NCBI GenBank assembly: GCA_030272155.1
Contig: CP126191.1
Location: 3,184,501-3,248,500, forward strand
Source: Tetradesmus obliquus
Lineage: Eukaryota; Chlorophyta; Chlorophyceae; Sphaeropleales; Scenedesmaceae
Length of the DNA stretch: 64,000 nt
Direction: 5' to 3'
Position numbers and translations under genes: made by a program. A model generated the notes under the pieces. That model did no database searches. It saw only the letters and a program-made list of their open reading frames with translations, and was not told the origin of the DNA. Below, piece by piece: positions 49,601 to 60,490 of the stretch (positions within the stretch are counted from its first letter, which is position 1; every line of letters starts with the position of its first letter).

Positions 49601-50275
49601 TATTGTGCACCCAGAGCTGTTTGATGCGCTGGAAGGGAGCTGCGCCCTAGCCTTGCGCTATTTTGTGCACCACTAGCACTACATAAGGCTGTTATGGGGC
49701 TGTTCTGGTGGCAGAAGCAGCAACGGATTGATGACGCAGCCTGCTAATTGCGTGTCCTGTTGTGATCCATGCAGCGGCGTATGATGCCCAGGAGCTGGTG
49801 TGTGGCAGCTGCTCTGCACACGCAGCAGGCAACAACTGCCCTTCACACGGCACAGAGTTTGTCGCCTGGAAGTGCAAGTAAGTGTCCCTGCAGCCACCCT
49901 GCAATTACAGGAGCACAAATTGATCAGTAGTGCAGCGCAGCTGCAGCTTGCATGTGTTGCCGGCCGACTTTGCTTGCACTTTTGCTGTAAGCTGTCGCTG
50001 TCTTGTACATGCGTGCTGTGACATGCAACCCTGATACCGACGTTTGCGGCATGTGTGTCCTGTTGCTGCCGTGACCTGGCAGGTACTGCTGCAGCGTGGC
50101 CAGCTGGTTCTGCTGGGGCAGCACACACATGTGCAGCCGCTGCCACGACTACCCGAGCCAGCGGCATGGCAACCGCTGCCCAGGCATGGGCCGCTGCGAG
50201 CTGACTGTGCCGCACCCTCCCCCGGGTGAAAGTGCATGCCTGGGTTGCGAGGCGTGCAGGCACAAGGACGGGTGA
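46636..50275 (+). CDS. Hybrid E3 ubiquitin ligase: RBR-type RING1-IBR front with MYCBP2-type RING-Cys-relay back
   Basis: Ten exons (46636-46817, 46961-47127, 47268-47818, 48089-48223, 48431-48556, 48747-48836, 49038-49108, 49326-49528, 49775-49877, 50083-50275) give 606 residues. Residues 1-38 are a Cys-rich RING1 start. An SH3/Tudor-like insert (VGDAVRYRQRDGKLCLAKVV) follows, then RCPEC and an IBR (CPTPGC, YRCSAC, FCSGCRTVPYHEGLSC). Next come a SAP-like helix pair (SVRQLRDAASSLGADCSWC) and a Cys-rich knuckle (LPCGHFCCG, CLPCL). Residues 354-415 are a second RING. From about 442 the tandem-cysteine domain aligns with MYCBP2: Cys501 (YFGGAREC) with relay Cys4520, Glu515 with Glu4534, Cys553 (SVASWFCWGSTHMC) with catalytic Cys4572, and His564 with His4583. 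The tail HPPPGESACLGCEACR also matches. No RBR RING2 catalytic centre is present. In MYCBP2 this module passes ubiquitin between two cysteines and esterifies threonine; here that activity is inferred. Confidence 0.88.
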
Positions 50276-51150
50276 CCGCTGGGATTGGAAAATGAGATGG
50301 CTTGTGTGGCACAGGACATGTTCTGCCACTGGTGTTGCCATCTGCGACACTGCGTCTGGCCAACCCAACCATTGCTGCTCCTGCTCGCTGTTCAGGGTGG
50401 AGGGCACTTGCCGAGATCATCACTTGCAGCCTGGCACATTCTTTGTGGTATAGCCAATATGCACGCTATTCATTTGTGATGCGCATTTGGTCAAATCCCT
50501 GATGAGACTTGAGGTTATTGCATCATGGCCACTGCAGACCGCCAGCTGGCGGCCAGTGTGCAGGAATAAGCCGCTGCAGCTTGCATATTGCATGCATATG
50601 GAAGCCTGTGGGAGTGCTCTTGTTGCACTCACAGCAGCTGTTTTCTTCTGTGTCATCTGGAGTGTTGTCTCAGCAACCCACCATTGTGCAGGGGTGCATG
50701 ATGCAGCATGCAGATGTTAGCTTGTCAACATTGCCAGAGGAATGTGGCTGACATCCCTTGCATTTGGTTCCCCGTTGTGGTGTGGGGCTCTTTTTTCTGT
50801 TTGGTGCTGTTGCATGGGCAGTGCCTGCTGATCATCACGAAGTTCACCTTGGGCCCACTATGAATGGACGATGGCACGGTAAGCGCGATCAATGAAACGT
50901 GGTTGTTGGAAGTAGTATGCTGTGTAACAGCTTGGTTGCTGGATCGTGGCCAGTCCGCTGCTGTAGGCGGTTTGCCATTCGAAGCCGAGTGACTAGGTCT
51001 TTACTGCAGCCTGACAGTGCTTGTGGGTTTGAAGAATCGTTGGATTGGGGTCTTCTGAGTATGCGTTGCCACCCTGTAGAGCACAAGCAAGCGCCATCCT
51101 CTCTTGGCAAACAGCACAAACTGATAAGCACTAGATCCCTCACCTGGACG
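50276..51150. other. 3' UTR of the E3 gene and promoter of the F-box gene
   Basis: 875 bases without a supported exon. TGTAA at 50923-50927 would give the E3 transcript a 3' UTR of about 650 bases. In-frame sequence from about 50899 runs into the F-box start but carries no recognisable domain, so I start the next gene at 51151. Confidence 0.5.
50923..50927 (+). terminator. Candidate TGTAA poly(A) signal of the E3 ligase gene
   Basis: TGTAA lies about 650 bases after the stop at 50275, just upstream of the F-box gene. Confidence 0.45.
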
Positions 51151-54100
51151 ATGAATGCGCTCGAAGATACGAATGAAGAGGACGTGTGTGTGTTACTCAC
51201 ACTTGACGATGCCTGCCTGGCAGCAATATTAGGCAACCTGAGCGCACAGCAGCTGAGAGCAGCTGCTGCTGTGTGCAAGAGGCTACTGGCCATCAGCTCA
51301 GCGGACTCTCTGTGGATCAAGCACATCAGGGACACCTTTGGCCTCTGCATTTCAACTGTGAAGGGCGCGCAGCGCGTGCCAGGTGCAGCTCTACAGCTGT
51401 ACAACAGGTGCGCTGCTGCAGCAGCAGCTGCCTGTGGCCCGGGCAGCACAGGTGCAGACAGCAACCGCGTATATGTACAGCAACTCACGATGCACTGCAA
51501 AAAAACAAACTTCTAGTCAATGTGGTACAGCATACACACAGCTCCCTGTATCGCTACTGGTTTCAACTACACAAACCCCAACTTGTCCTGCCACTTGAAC
51601 AGGTTGCAGAAGGCCAAGCAGCTGCCACATGCACTGCCAGCACAGGCGCTGTTCACAGATGGCGGCTGCGACGAGCCATTCGATGCTTACTGGGTGAGCT
51701 CTGCACAGCAGCAGGCCAGCCAGGAGCACAGCAACAACCCCAGCAGCAATGGGCAGCTGTCTTCCTTACCAGTGCATGCATATTCCAGGATTACTCAATG
51801 CAATTTTTGCACAACATGGCCAACACAATGAGCAGCATTCACGATTGGCTAAGAGCTAAGCTGCACCAGAACTTGCTTCATGCATTTCGCATGTGGTTCT
51901 TTGCAATGCAGGCGGGCAACATGTTCAGCAGCAAGCGCGCCGCGCTGTACTGCAGCGAGGCCAACACCCGCAACATCCACGTCTTCGCTCGGCTGTGCCC
52001 TCCTGGAGACAGCACCGCAAGTCCAGAGGAGCAGCAGCAGCAGCCAGCAGAGGAGCGCAGGCAGTTCTTGCTAGGCAGCTGTGCTCAAGCTGCGCGGCAT
52101 CTCATCAGTCAGCGCGTGGTAGACGCACACGAGCAGCTACGGCAGACTGACAGCATGCAGCAGCAGCAGAGCGCGGCTGGGCGCTGGAGGTCTCTCACCC
52201 GGCTGGTGTGGGAGCGTGTGCGGCCAGCTGACAAGCTGCGGGCTGCGACTGCAGCGCTGCAGAGCTGCAGCACAGAAGGTGTGCGGAGCAAGCCAGTAGC
52301 CGCAGTGCCTGGTGAAGTGAAGGCAGCATGATTAAGCGCATGCTTTCTTACTTGGGTGTCTTTGTGCAGCGCTGAGTACGCCCGTTTTGCGTGTCCTGTG
52401 AAAAGGTTTGCAGATGCATGTCCTGTTTGCTGCCCGCTTCATGCGCAAGCACCACTGCTGCACAACTCAAAGCACACATACACAGCAGGTGTCGTCATGC
52501 AGTGGTGCAACATTGCATCCTGATGCAAAGTTTTGTAGTCACAACACATCTGCAGCACGTGATCGCGCCCTTGCTGTTGTCCTTCTGCCTGCAGGCCTTG
52601 CAGATTTCATGGTCGCTGCCTACATGGGCCAGCAGCAGTACGCAAGCTGGGCACGCTCCCTGTTCAGCGGCCTGAATGATGAACAGATAGCGCATGTAGG
52701 TTATTCTGAAGATGCAAACATGCCTTTTTATGCATCCTTGAGACACAGGCAATATGCTGTGCCGCAGAGTTGCTTGTGTACACATGGCTTTAGGCGACGG
52801 TGCTGCCTGCATCACAGCAGCGCAAGCATATATGCGTCTCACTCTTGTTGGCTGTGCAGATGGATGGAACTTGCTTGCGTGCGCGCACAGCAGGCACCGC
52901 AGCCAGTGTTGCCCTGACTCCGTGTCTGTACTGAACACTGCTGCTGCTGCTGCTGTTGCTGCTGCTGCAACAAATCAAACTTGCCGGCAGGTGCACGAGG
53001 TTGCCTTTCAGATGTGGAGTGAGATGATGGAGCCCCCGGCCCGCCACAGCTTCCTGCTGCTGCCCGCACCACCGCAGCCAGCGCTGCTGCCAAACGCCCC
53101 AGCACCAGCTGCAGCAGCAGCTGCTGCAGCCCCAGGCCCCAGCAGCACTGCTCCTGGCGCAGCTGCTACTGCTGCACATGGAGCCGCACAGCAGCAGCAG
53201 CAGCAGCAGCAGCGGCGCCTGCTGTGTGCTAAGTACCAGCTGGAAGCAATCTGCGGAAATGCCTCATCGGCTGAAGGCACATGTGAGCAGCCTGGGGGCG
53301 CCGGCAGCAGTCCTGCAGTGCTGTGCATGCATGCATGGCAGTGTCTGTACACTCCTCCTTGCGCAATGCATTCAGTGTACTGGGGCCTGCTGGTCGTAGG
53401 CCGCGGCATACCCTCTGTCTTGCGTCAAACAGGCTCACCTCGTGCGAGCAAAAGTCATAACATGCCCTGCTTGCATGTAGTCAGCATCCAAGCAAGCAAC
53501 TTACAGCCGATGCTCCTCGTGCTGCTGCTGCTGCTGCTGCTTCCGCCTGCTGGTACAGACATTGTGCAGGAATGCATCCTCGCGAGAGATGGCATGAGCG
53601 GCAGCACCTGCCCCGTCCGCAGCGGCTTTGTCTTCCTAGGTCACTATGCAGGCGCCACATCTGCAGACCACAGCACTAGCCTGCTGCAAGCAGGCAGCAG
53701 CAGCAGTGGTGGTGGTGGCGGTGATTTGCTGCTGCACCGCCCAGCAGCAGGGGAGGATGCGGTACGTGCAGCAGCAGCAGGCGAGCAAGCTGACGCTGCT
53801 GTCAAGGTGCTGGCAGCAGACCTAGGTGGCATGGTGCACCAGCCGTGGGTTGCTGCTGCGGCTGACCTGACTAGTGCGGCTGCAGTGCACACAGCAAGCC
53901 GCGCAGGCCTGCTGCCGCCTATTATCGACTATGTTTCGTTTGGGGGAGGCGATGGTGCAGAGTACATAGAGTTTACAGCACCCAGCTCGGAGCAGGTGAG
54001 GCAGCAGCAGCAGGAGTGGGTGGCGCTGTGTGGCGGCAGCAGCAGCAGCAGCAGGGGCAGTGCAGGCGGTGATGGATCGTGGCCGGCACGTGGCTTGCTG

Positions 54101-55160
54101 GCGCCTGTGCTGTGGTTTAGGTGAGCCTTTGGTTGCTGTGACTGCAGTGCAGTGTTTCGGTTGCCAGGACTCAATAGTGTTTGCTGTGCCGAAGCAGCGC
54201 GAGCACTTGCTGCCGGGTAGATGCCTGCTTTGCATGGACGGCATGAGTAACTGTGCTTCAGCTACTTGCATGGTACCAAATACGATGCTTGGTATCAGCT
54301 GAAATCCTGTATGTGCTTGGCATGGAATCTGACGCTGCAACTTTTGATGGTCAGTGCAGTGGGTGGCTGTGGCACACAGACATGCTGGCGTCACCTGTTT
54401 GCTGTGTGCTTGCTGTGTGTTGTGCTGCTGCAGGTTTCATGACGCTGCTGGCAGCCGCGGTGATGATGAACTTCTTGAAAATGATGAGGACGAAGATGAG
54501 CTGGACACAGATGAGCTGGAAGATCAAATTGAACAAGAGATACAAGCGGCTGCAGCTTTTGGGGCAGCTATGTTCATCCAGGAAGCAGAGCAGCATGTCG
54601 AGCCAGGGCCGGGCAGCAGCAGCAGCATGAGCGCCGAGACACAGGATGCAGGGAGCAGCATGTCAGCAAGTGACAGCAACTATAGCGCTGGCCAGCCACA
54701 GCAGCCGCTGCGGCAGCCGCAGCAGCCGCAGGAGGAGGCAGCCAGAGCCATGGGGGAGGGTCAGCCCGGCGTGCTGCAAGCAGCAGCAGCAGCAGCAGCT
54801 GCACAGCAAGCAGTGGCGAGCGACGCTGTTGATATTGAGGCACCTACTCCACGTGTTGTCACGCCCAGCGCTAGCATGGTGTGCACTGCAGCACCCGATC
54901 TCCCAGTTGTCGCAACAGAGGTGTCTGCTGCACTTGGGTGGCAGCCTGCTGCTGGACATGCTGGCATGCTGGCTGTGCAGCTGCTGCAGCCTCGCAGCGC
55001 CAACCTGGTCTGTGCGCTGCTGCTTGACTGTGAGGATGCGAAGCCAGCGTTCAATAGGAGCAGGGGTGGCTGCAACATAGACATGCAGCTGCTGATGCTG
55101 CGAGGACATGCAGTGGGGCAGCTGCCTGTGGGATTGCAGATGGCTGCACCAGGGCAGTAG
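51151..55160 (+). CDS. F-box protein with uncharacterised C-terminal region
   Basis: Exons 51151-51407, 51603-51693, 51912-52278, 52595-52695, 52991-53282, 53559-54120 and 54434-55160 sum to 798 residues. An F-box lies at about 14-57 (LTLDDACLAAILGNLSAQQL, AVCKRLLAISSADSLW), the Skp1-binding motif of SCF ubiquitin ligases. Later segments look conserved but unknown to me: FDAYWAGNMFSSKRAALYCS, NTRNIHVFARL, LADFMVAAYMGQQQYASWAR, VHEVAFQMWSEMM, STCPVRSGFVFLG, and a C-terminal block of LVCALLLDCEDAKPAF plus NIDMQLLMLRG. An acidic stretch (ENDEDEDELDTDELED) and Gln/Ala runs separate them. It is presumably the substrate receptor of an SCF complex; the substrate is unknown. Exon 3 could end later, or an extra exon near 52406-52493 may be used, and both keep frame. 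A tandem neighbour is the hybrid E3 ligase. Confidence 0.75.
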
Positions 55161-55727
55161 TGATGATGCTGAAGCGGATGATGTGAACGTGAAGCCTTCG
55201 TTGCTTTTTTTTTGCAGTTAGATGAGTGCGGAGGGGGCGATGCTTGTGAGTGCGGGTCGTCACCCGGGAGGTGAATCACGGCAGCAATGACGCAGGCCTC
55301 ATCCCTGCAGCTGTTGGCGTTGCCACAGCTGTTCAGCCCTGGAATTGTGGCAAACTACATTTCAGCAGCATTTCTAGCCAAAAGCGGCTGCGTGTGCTGC
55401 AGTTTGCCTTGATAGTACTCATTATGCTGCATTATACTTGAAATGATTGACCTGCTTGCACGTTGTACCAATTTTATACTTGATACACGGATGGTCGGAG
55501 CTGCGGTTCGTACGGACCTGAGAACGACGGTGTCATTTTCGGAGGGGCGTTCACCAGGCAACCTTTTGGCAAGACGGCCTACTTATTCCAATGCAGCAGC
55601 GTTTGAACCAAACTAGTTTGTGAGTCCTTTTACGGTGCAGCCGCAGCATTTACTATTGATCTGTAGACGCTGTGCTGCGTGTAGGACCGCAAACTAGCAC
55701 ACTACGCACCCGTCATACAGTGCCAGG
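55161..55727. other. F-box 3' UTR and metalloprotease promoter
   Basis: 567 bases with no exon seen and no TGTAA noticed. Sequence from about 55440 onward is less skewed and probably carries the promoter of the secreted protease gene. Confidence 0.45.
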
Positions 55728-58700
55728 ATGAGGCGATCAACCATGAAAGCGATGCTAGCCTCTTGTGTGCTGCTTATGCTGGCGTCATCAGCATGTGCAA
55801 GGTGCCTGCACGGTGCCGGTGGCAGGCCTGCTGGTCAGGACAAGGGTGCTGGCAACGACGGCAGGGAGTTCCTAGGCAAAGGCAACGGCGTAGTAAACAA
55901 GCCAGAGACACCAGAGACACCAGAAGAACCCAACAGCGATGAGAAAACCAACAGCGGACGTCATGTTGGGCACAAATTCAAGTTCGACAAGGAGCCTCGC
56001 GGTGCTGCTGGCTTCCTGGACGACATGGATGCTCAGTCCCCTGGCAAACTGCAGCGTATCATCGCGAAGTCAAAGTGGCAGGGGGGCAAGGATGAGCTCG
56101 CCAAGGAGCTTGAGCACGATACTGACCTGGTGAGCAGTGCTGGCTAAGCAGTAGGATCCCAGGCAGTAACCATCACCGGCCACTTGCTGGCACAAAGCAG
56201 CTGCTGCAATGTGTGCATCACTTGGCCTGCAGCAAGTCTCATCAAGCGCTGCCAATCCCTTATGTCCAATGCGGTATCCTTGTATACGCTGCGTACAGAG
56301 TCTGCGCATGCCCGGCAGAGTCTGTTCAGCAACCAACCATTCTGTTGTAACCCCCTTGCAGGGCATTGACCTCGACAACGAGGCTCTGCTGTACCAGTGC
56401 GAGTCCCTAGCATCAGCTGCGCCCACCACTGCTGAGGCAGCAGGCCTGGAGATCTTGTCTGGTGTGCTGCCAGGCGACATCGACCCTGCATCAGTGCAGG
56501 CATTCGCCCTCAGCTCGAGGCCATCTGCCACACGCAAGGTGTACCTGGACTTCATTGGCGGCTCTGTGACCAACACTGCATGGAATGTGAAGTATCCCAA
56601 CATCAACATCCCAGCTTTCTCCGTGGACGGCGACCTCAGCACGTTCTCAACTGTTGACAATGGCGCCATTTATGCCATCTGGAGGGCAGTCAGCGAGTGA
56701 GTGACTCCAGCACGGTGTGCTGCTGTGCTGCAAGCCTGGCTGCTGCTGCAGTGGTAGTAGAAGCTACAAGTGTATTGTGTGCTGCACGCAGCTGCTCCTG
56801 CGGCATTGCAAGCAGCTGCTGCTCTAATGTACAGACGCACAGCAGCTGCAGCAGTACACGCGCATATCTGTCCTGCGACTACCATCTCAGCAGCAATCCC
56901 TGCCCCTCTATCTCGGTCGCTCAATCACTCACCTGCAGTTGCCACTCAACTTCCTGCTTTCTTTTCTCAGGGACTACGCTGCCTTTGATGTGGATATCAC
57001 CACCATCAGGCCAGCAAGCTTTGAGGGTGTGCACCGCATCATGATCGGAGGTGCAGGCGAGTGGTACAGCGCCAACCCTGTGGGCGGAGTGAGTTACACC
57101 GGAGGTTTTAAAAACAGCTTCTACAACCCTGGCTTCGTCTTTGCAGTGAACCTCGGCCGCAAGTGAGTAGAACCAAGGATTGCAAGCATAGACTGGCAGT
57201 ACAGTGCATGCTGATGCTACTTTAAACCATGCTCGCGCCGCGGCGTGCAACCGGCAAGCATCTGCTGCAGTGTTCATTGCCTGTCTTCACAGAAAGCTCA
57301 GCACTATGTTCCAAACGTTTGGCATTCGATCCTGACCTGTTCCCCTGCACTGATGTCTGGCTGCAGTTACCCCAAGTACGTCTGGGAGGCGGTGTCTCAT
57401 GAGCTGGGCCATGGATTAGGCCTGGCCCATGATACCACCAATGCAGGCGCATACTTTGAGGGCCAGGGCGACTGGGCTCCTGTGAGTGTGTGCTGCTGTG
57501 GCGTGCTGCGTGCTGCATCAGGGCTGTGAAGTGTGGCTTGCTGCAGAATGCACTGCACATCATCTTGACATGCAGCCAGCTGCGAGAGTTTGCGCGTGCT
57601 GCACACGCTGTTGCCGCATGTTTGAGTGCTGAGAGCAGCAGCATGCATGCCTCGCCATGCCCGCGGTACTTCCATGTGCATCACAGCAGGTGTTCTGACT
57701 GTTCCGTCCTGCCTGCTGCTGCTGCTGCTGCCCTGCCACACAGATCATGGGTTACTCCTACTTGAAGGCCGTGACCACCTTCGACAAGGGAGAGTACACA
57801 GGGGCCTCAAACATGCAGGATGACTTTGCAGTCATCAGCAACACCCTGCCACTGCTGCCCCAGGACAACAACAACATGGCCGCCGCCACACCCCTGACAG
57901 TTGCTGCCGCAACCGTGCCCGGCAGCGTCACTGGCACCGCGTATGGCATCATCTCCCAGCCTGATGTTCCAGAGTTCTTCTCATTCACAGCCACTGCAGC
58001 CGGCCCTGCCACTTTCTCTGTGGCAGTTGTGTCGCCATACGGCGGCTCCGCACGCAGCAACCTGGACGTGCAGCTTGCTGTGTTTGATGCGACAGGCGCA
58101 AGCCTGGGAGCCCTGAACCCTGCCGGCGTGGATGCAATCGACGGCCTGGGCATTGCCAATGCAAGACTCACCCTGCCAGCTGCAGGCACATACTACGTGG
58201 CGCTCACTGGTGCCGGTGCCGGGGATGTCAAGGCAACTGGCTACAGCAGCTATGGCAGCCGTGGCCAGTTTGGCCTCACTGTGACCATCCCGACACCAAT
58301 GCCCAGCCCCAGCCCAAGCCCATCACCCAGCCCCGCCCCTGCCGCCCTGCCGCTGGCTAGGGCCAGCATTGCAATGAGCAAGTCCTGCAAGTCAGGGCAG
58401 TGCACATGCTCAGCCACTGTCACTGTCACAGCCTCAAGGGTGAGTGCGCTTGTTGCTGCTGCTGCTGGGTGCTGCGTGCTAGCCTCTGTTCAGCGCTGAG
58501 GCAGCTCTGCCATGCCTGTAAGGACAGCACGTGTCAGCATTTTGCCGTGCATTGTGCATTTGATGTGTATGGCCAATCCGCTGGTCAGGGCGCCTAGCTG
58601 CACCAGACGTGACGGCGCATCTGTTCATCTGCATGCAAACGCGGCACATGCAGCACAGCCTGAAGCTGCACAGACATGAAACAAACACGCCTGTATTTTG

Positions 58701-58982
58701 TTTTCAGCAGTGGCTGACGATCGCTGACCTGCTCTGTGTCTGCCACACCGCTGTTTGTGCCTGCATCTGTAGAGCGTGAGCAACTTGGCTATCGGAGGCA
58801 GCTGGACGACGCCGAGCGGCACACAAATACAGACAGCCACCATCTCAAGCAGGGGTCAGGCTCTGTTCACTGCCAGCCGCCAGAGTACAAGGACCAGCTG
58901 CACATTCACGCTGACAACACCCCCAGCTGGCTATGCTTGGGACCCTGCCAGCATGATGACAGGCACCCTGACCAACCTGTAA
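55728..58982 (+). CDS. Secreted zinc metalloprotease (HExxHxxGxxHD metzincin type)
   Basis: Six exons (55728-56129, 56362-56696, 56971-57162, 57367-57481, 57744-58439, 58773-58982) give 649 residues. The N-terminus is a classic secretion signal (MKAMLASCVLLMLASSACAR). A charged propeptide-like region follows to about 150. The catalytic motif is HELGHGLGLAHD (321-332: His321, Glu322, His325, His331), with a Met-turn candidate, Met350, in APIMGYSY. After it comes a beta-rich domain (about 395-540) resembling bacterial pre-peptidase C-terminal domains, a PSPSPSPSP linker typical of algal wall proteins, and a C-terminal domain with four cysteines. It is probably extracellular, acting on wall or matrix glycoprotein. 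It differs from Chlamydomonas gametolysin-type M11 enzymes as I remember them, so the peptidase family is open. The ATG at 55728 puts five residues before Met6, either of which fits. Confidence 0.85.
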
Positions 58983-60485
58983 AAGTGCCGCCAGAGCACA
59001 ACATTTGAAAGGTTGCTTGAGCAATGTATTGCTGAGTGCGGCACACTCGTACAGAGCAATTAGATCTCTCGGATGTGATTGTATGTGCAGCCGCAGCAAT
59101 GTGCTGTTGCAGTTGTTAGCTGAGCTGGCTGCGCACTACCTGCCAGTGCAGCGCACTGCGCAACGAAGGCAGTTGTTTTACGTGAGAATTGGAACATAAA
59201 TCGCAGCGCGGCGCGGCGCTTCGAATGCCAATCAGACGCACCTGGCTGCACAAGCCTTGTGTAGTACATGCAGTGCAAATAACACTTGGAAGCTCCCTTG
59301 GTGGCATTACTATGTGTGCCTTTTAGAATCCATGTCCATTTCGCTTTTTTCGATGCTTAGGCTCTGTTCATTGTGAGCTCAGCCGATGTGCTGTGCACAG
59401 CAGTTTGAGGCAGTTTGCAGCCCTGGGCAGGCATGCCAAGACAACAAGAGACGCAGGGACTACACCTGTGGGCCACAGCTGGCTGTATAACGTGGCGCAT
59501 AAACCATTCAGCGCTCATCTACGGGATGACAACTGGGTGTTGGCAACGCTTTCTAAGGCTGCCAGCCCAGCAATTTGAATTTTCAGAGTGCAGTCAGCAG
59601 TCGTTACATATCTTCTTCTTCTTTTTTGGACCCTCTGCATGCGACCGGTGGTGTAGCACTTGGTTAGCGCCAAAAATACAGTACAAACAGGAATGTGTTT
59701 CGATTTGCAGGGTGCACTTGCACGTCTGCATGTAGCGCGCGTGCTGTTGATTTGTGGAGTTTGCCTTGTGCCTTGGCAGCTCTGTGAATCTTTGAATGCT
59801 GCTCAGCACCACTTGACTCTTGGTCTACTGTGCACAGTTGCTTCAAGTACAACATTGTGTGGCTTGTTGTGTCCGCTGTGCTGAACTTCCAGTATTGAAC
59901 ACAGTGGCTGCAGCAGCCAGCCTAGTACGCTGTACTTGCATGCAGCATGCCGCCTGTAGGGGAGGTTGGTTGTGCATTATGTATCGTGCTAGCACAGGGT
60001 GGAGTTGTCTGTTGGAAAGTTTGAGCAGGCCGCCTGTGCAAGCACAGCCCCTTGCTGGTGATCCAACATGTTATAACTCGTAACAGACGCCAGCAGGCCC
60101 CTGCTCATCGACGCTGCTGTTGAAGCTGTGGTACATTTGGACATTGCAGCTGCAACGAGCGTGTGTTAGTGGATGTGCAAGCGCAACAATAATAAGCAGG
60201 GCAAAGGCAGTTGTTCAGCATGTCCAGGCTTGCTGTTTCTCACAAACCAAGGCCCTTGGTTGGTCCCCAGGATGTCACATCTTAGTAAGAGATCTGGTAC
60301 TCTAGAGGGTGGTGGTTTTATGCGGCCGGAAGCTTGGTCCACAACTGGGTCGCTCGGTCATCTTTCTTAGAGTAGAAGCACGAAATCCGCGCCACGTGTA
60401 GCCTACACCTGAGGTCCTACCACCAGCCGCTAAGCAGGTGAAGCAAAGCAATAAGGAAAGATGCATATGTGTTTGTGATGAACAG
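58983..60485. other. Metalloprotease 3' UTR and intergenic DNA
   Basis: G/T-rich on the + strand up to about 60.05 kb, as 3' UTRs of + genes are here, then unskewed. No exon, no repeat family and no clear TGTAA on + were found. It lies between convergent genes. Confidence 0.45.
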
Positions 60486-60490
60486 TTACA
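60486..60490 (-). terminator. Candidate distal TGTAA poly(A) signal for the minus-strand WW gene
   Basis: TTACA on + lies where the A/C-rich (+ strand) sequence ends. A nearer copy at 62346-62350 is an alternative. Confidence 0.3.

Noticed and set aside
50899-51150. N-terminal extension of the F-box protein
   Set aside because: In frame but Cys/Arg-rich and unlike coding sequence. It overlaps the likely 3' end of the upstream gene. ATG 51151 starts just before the F-box.
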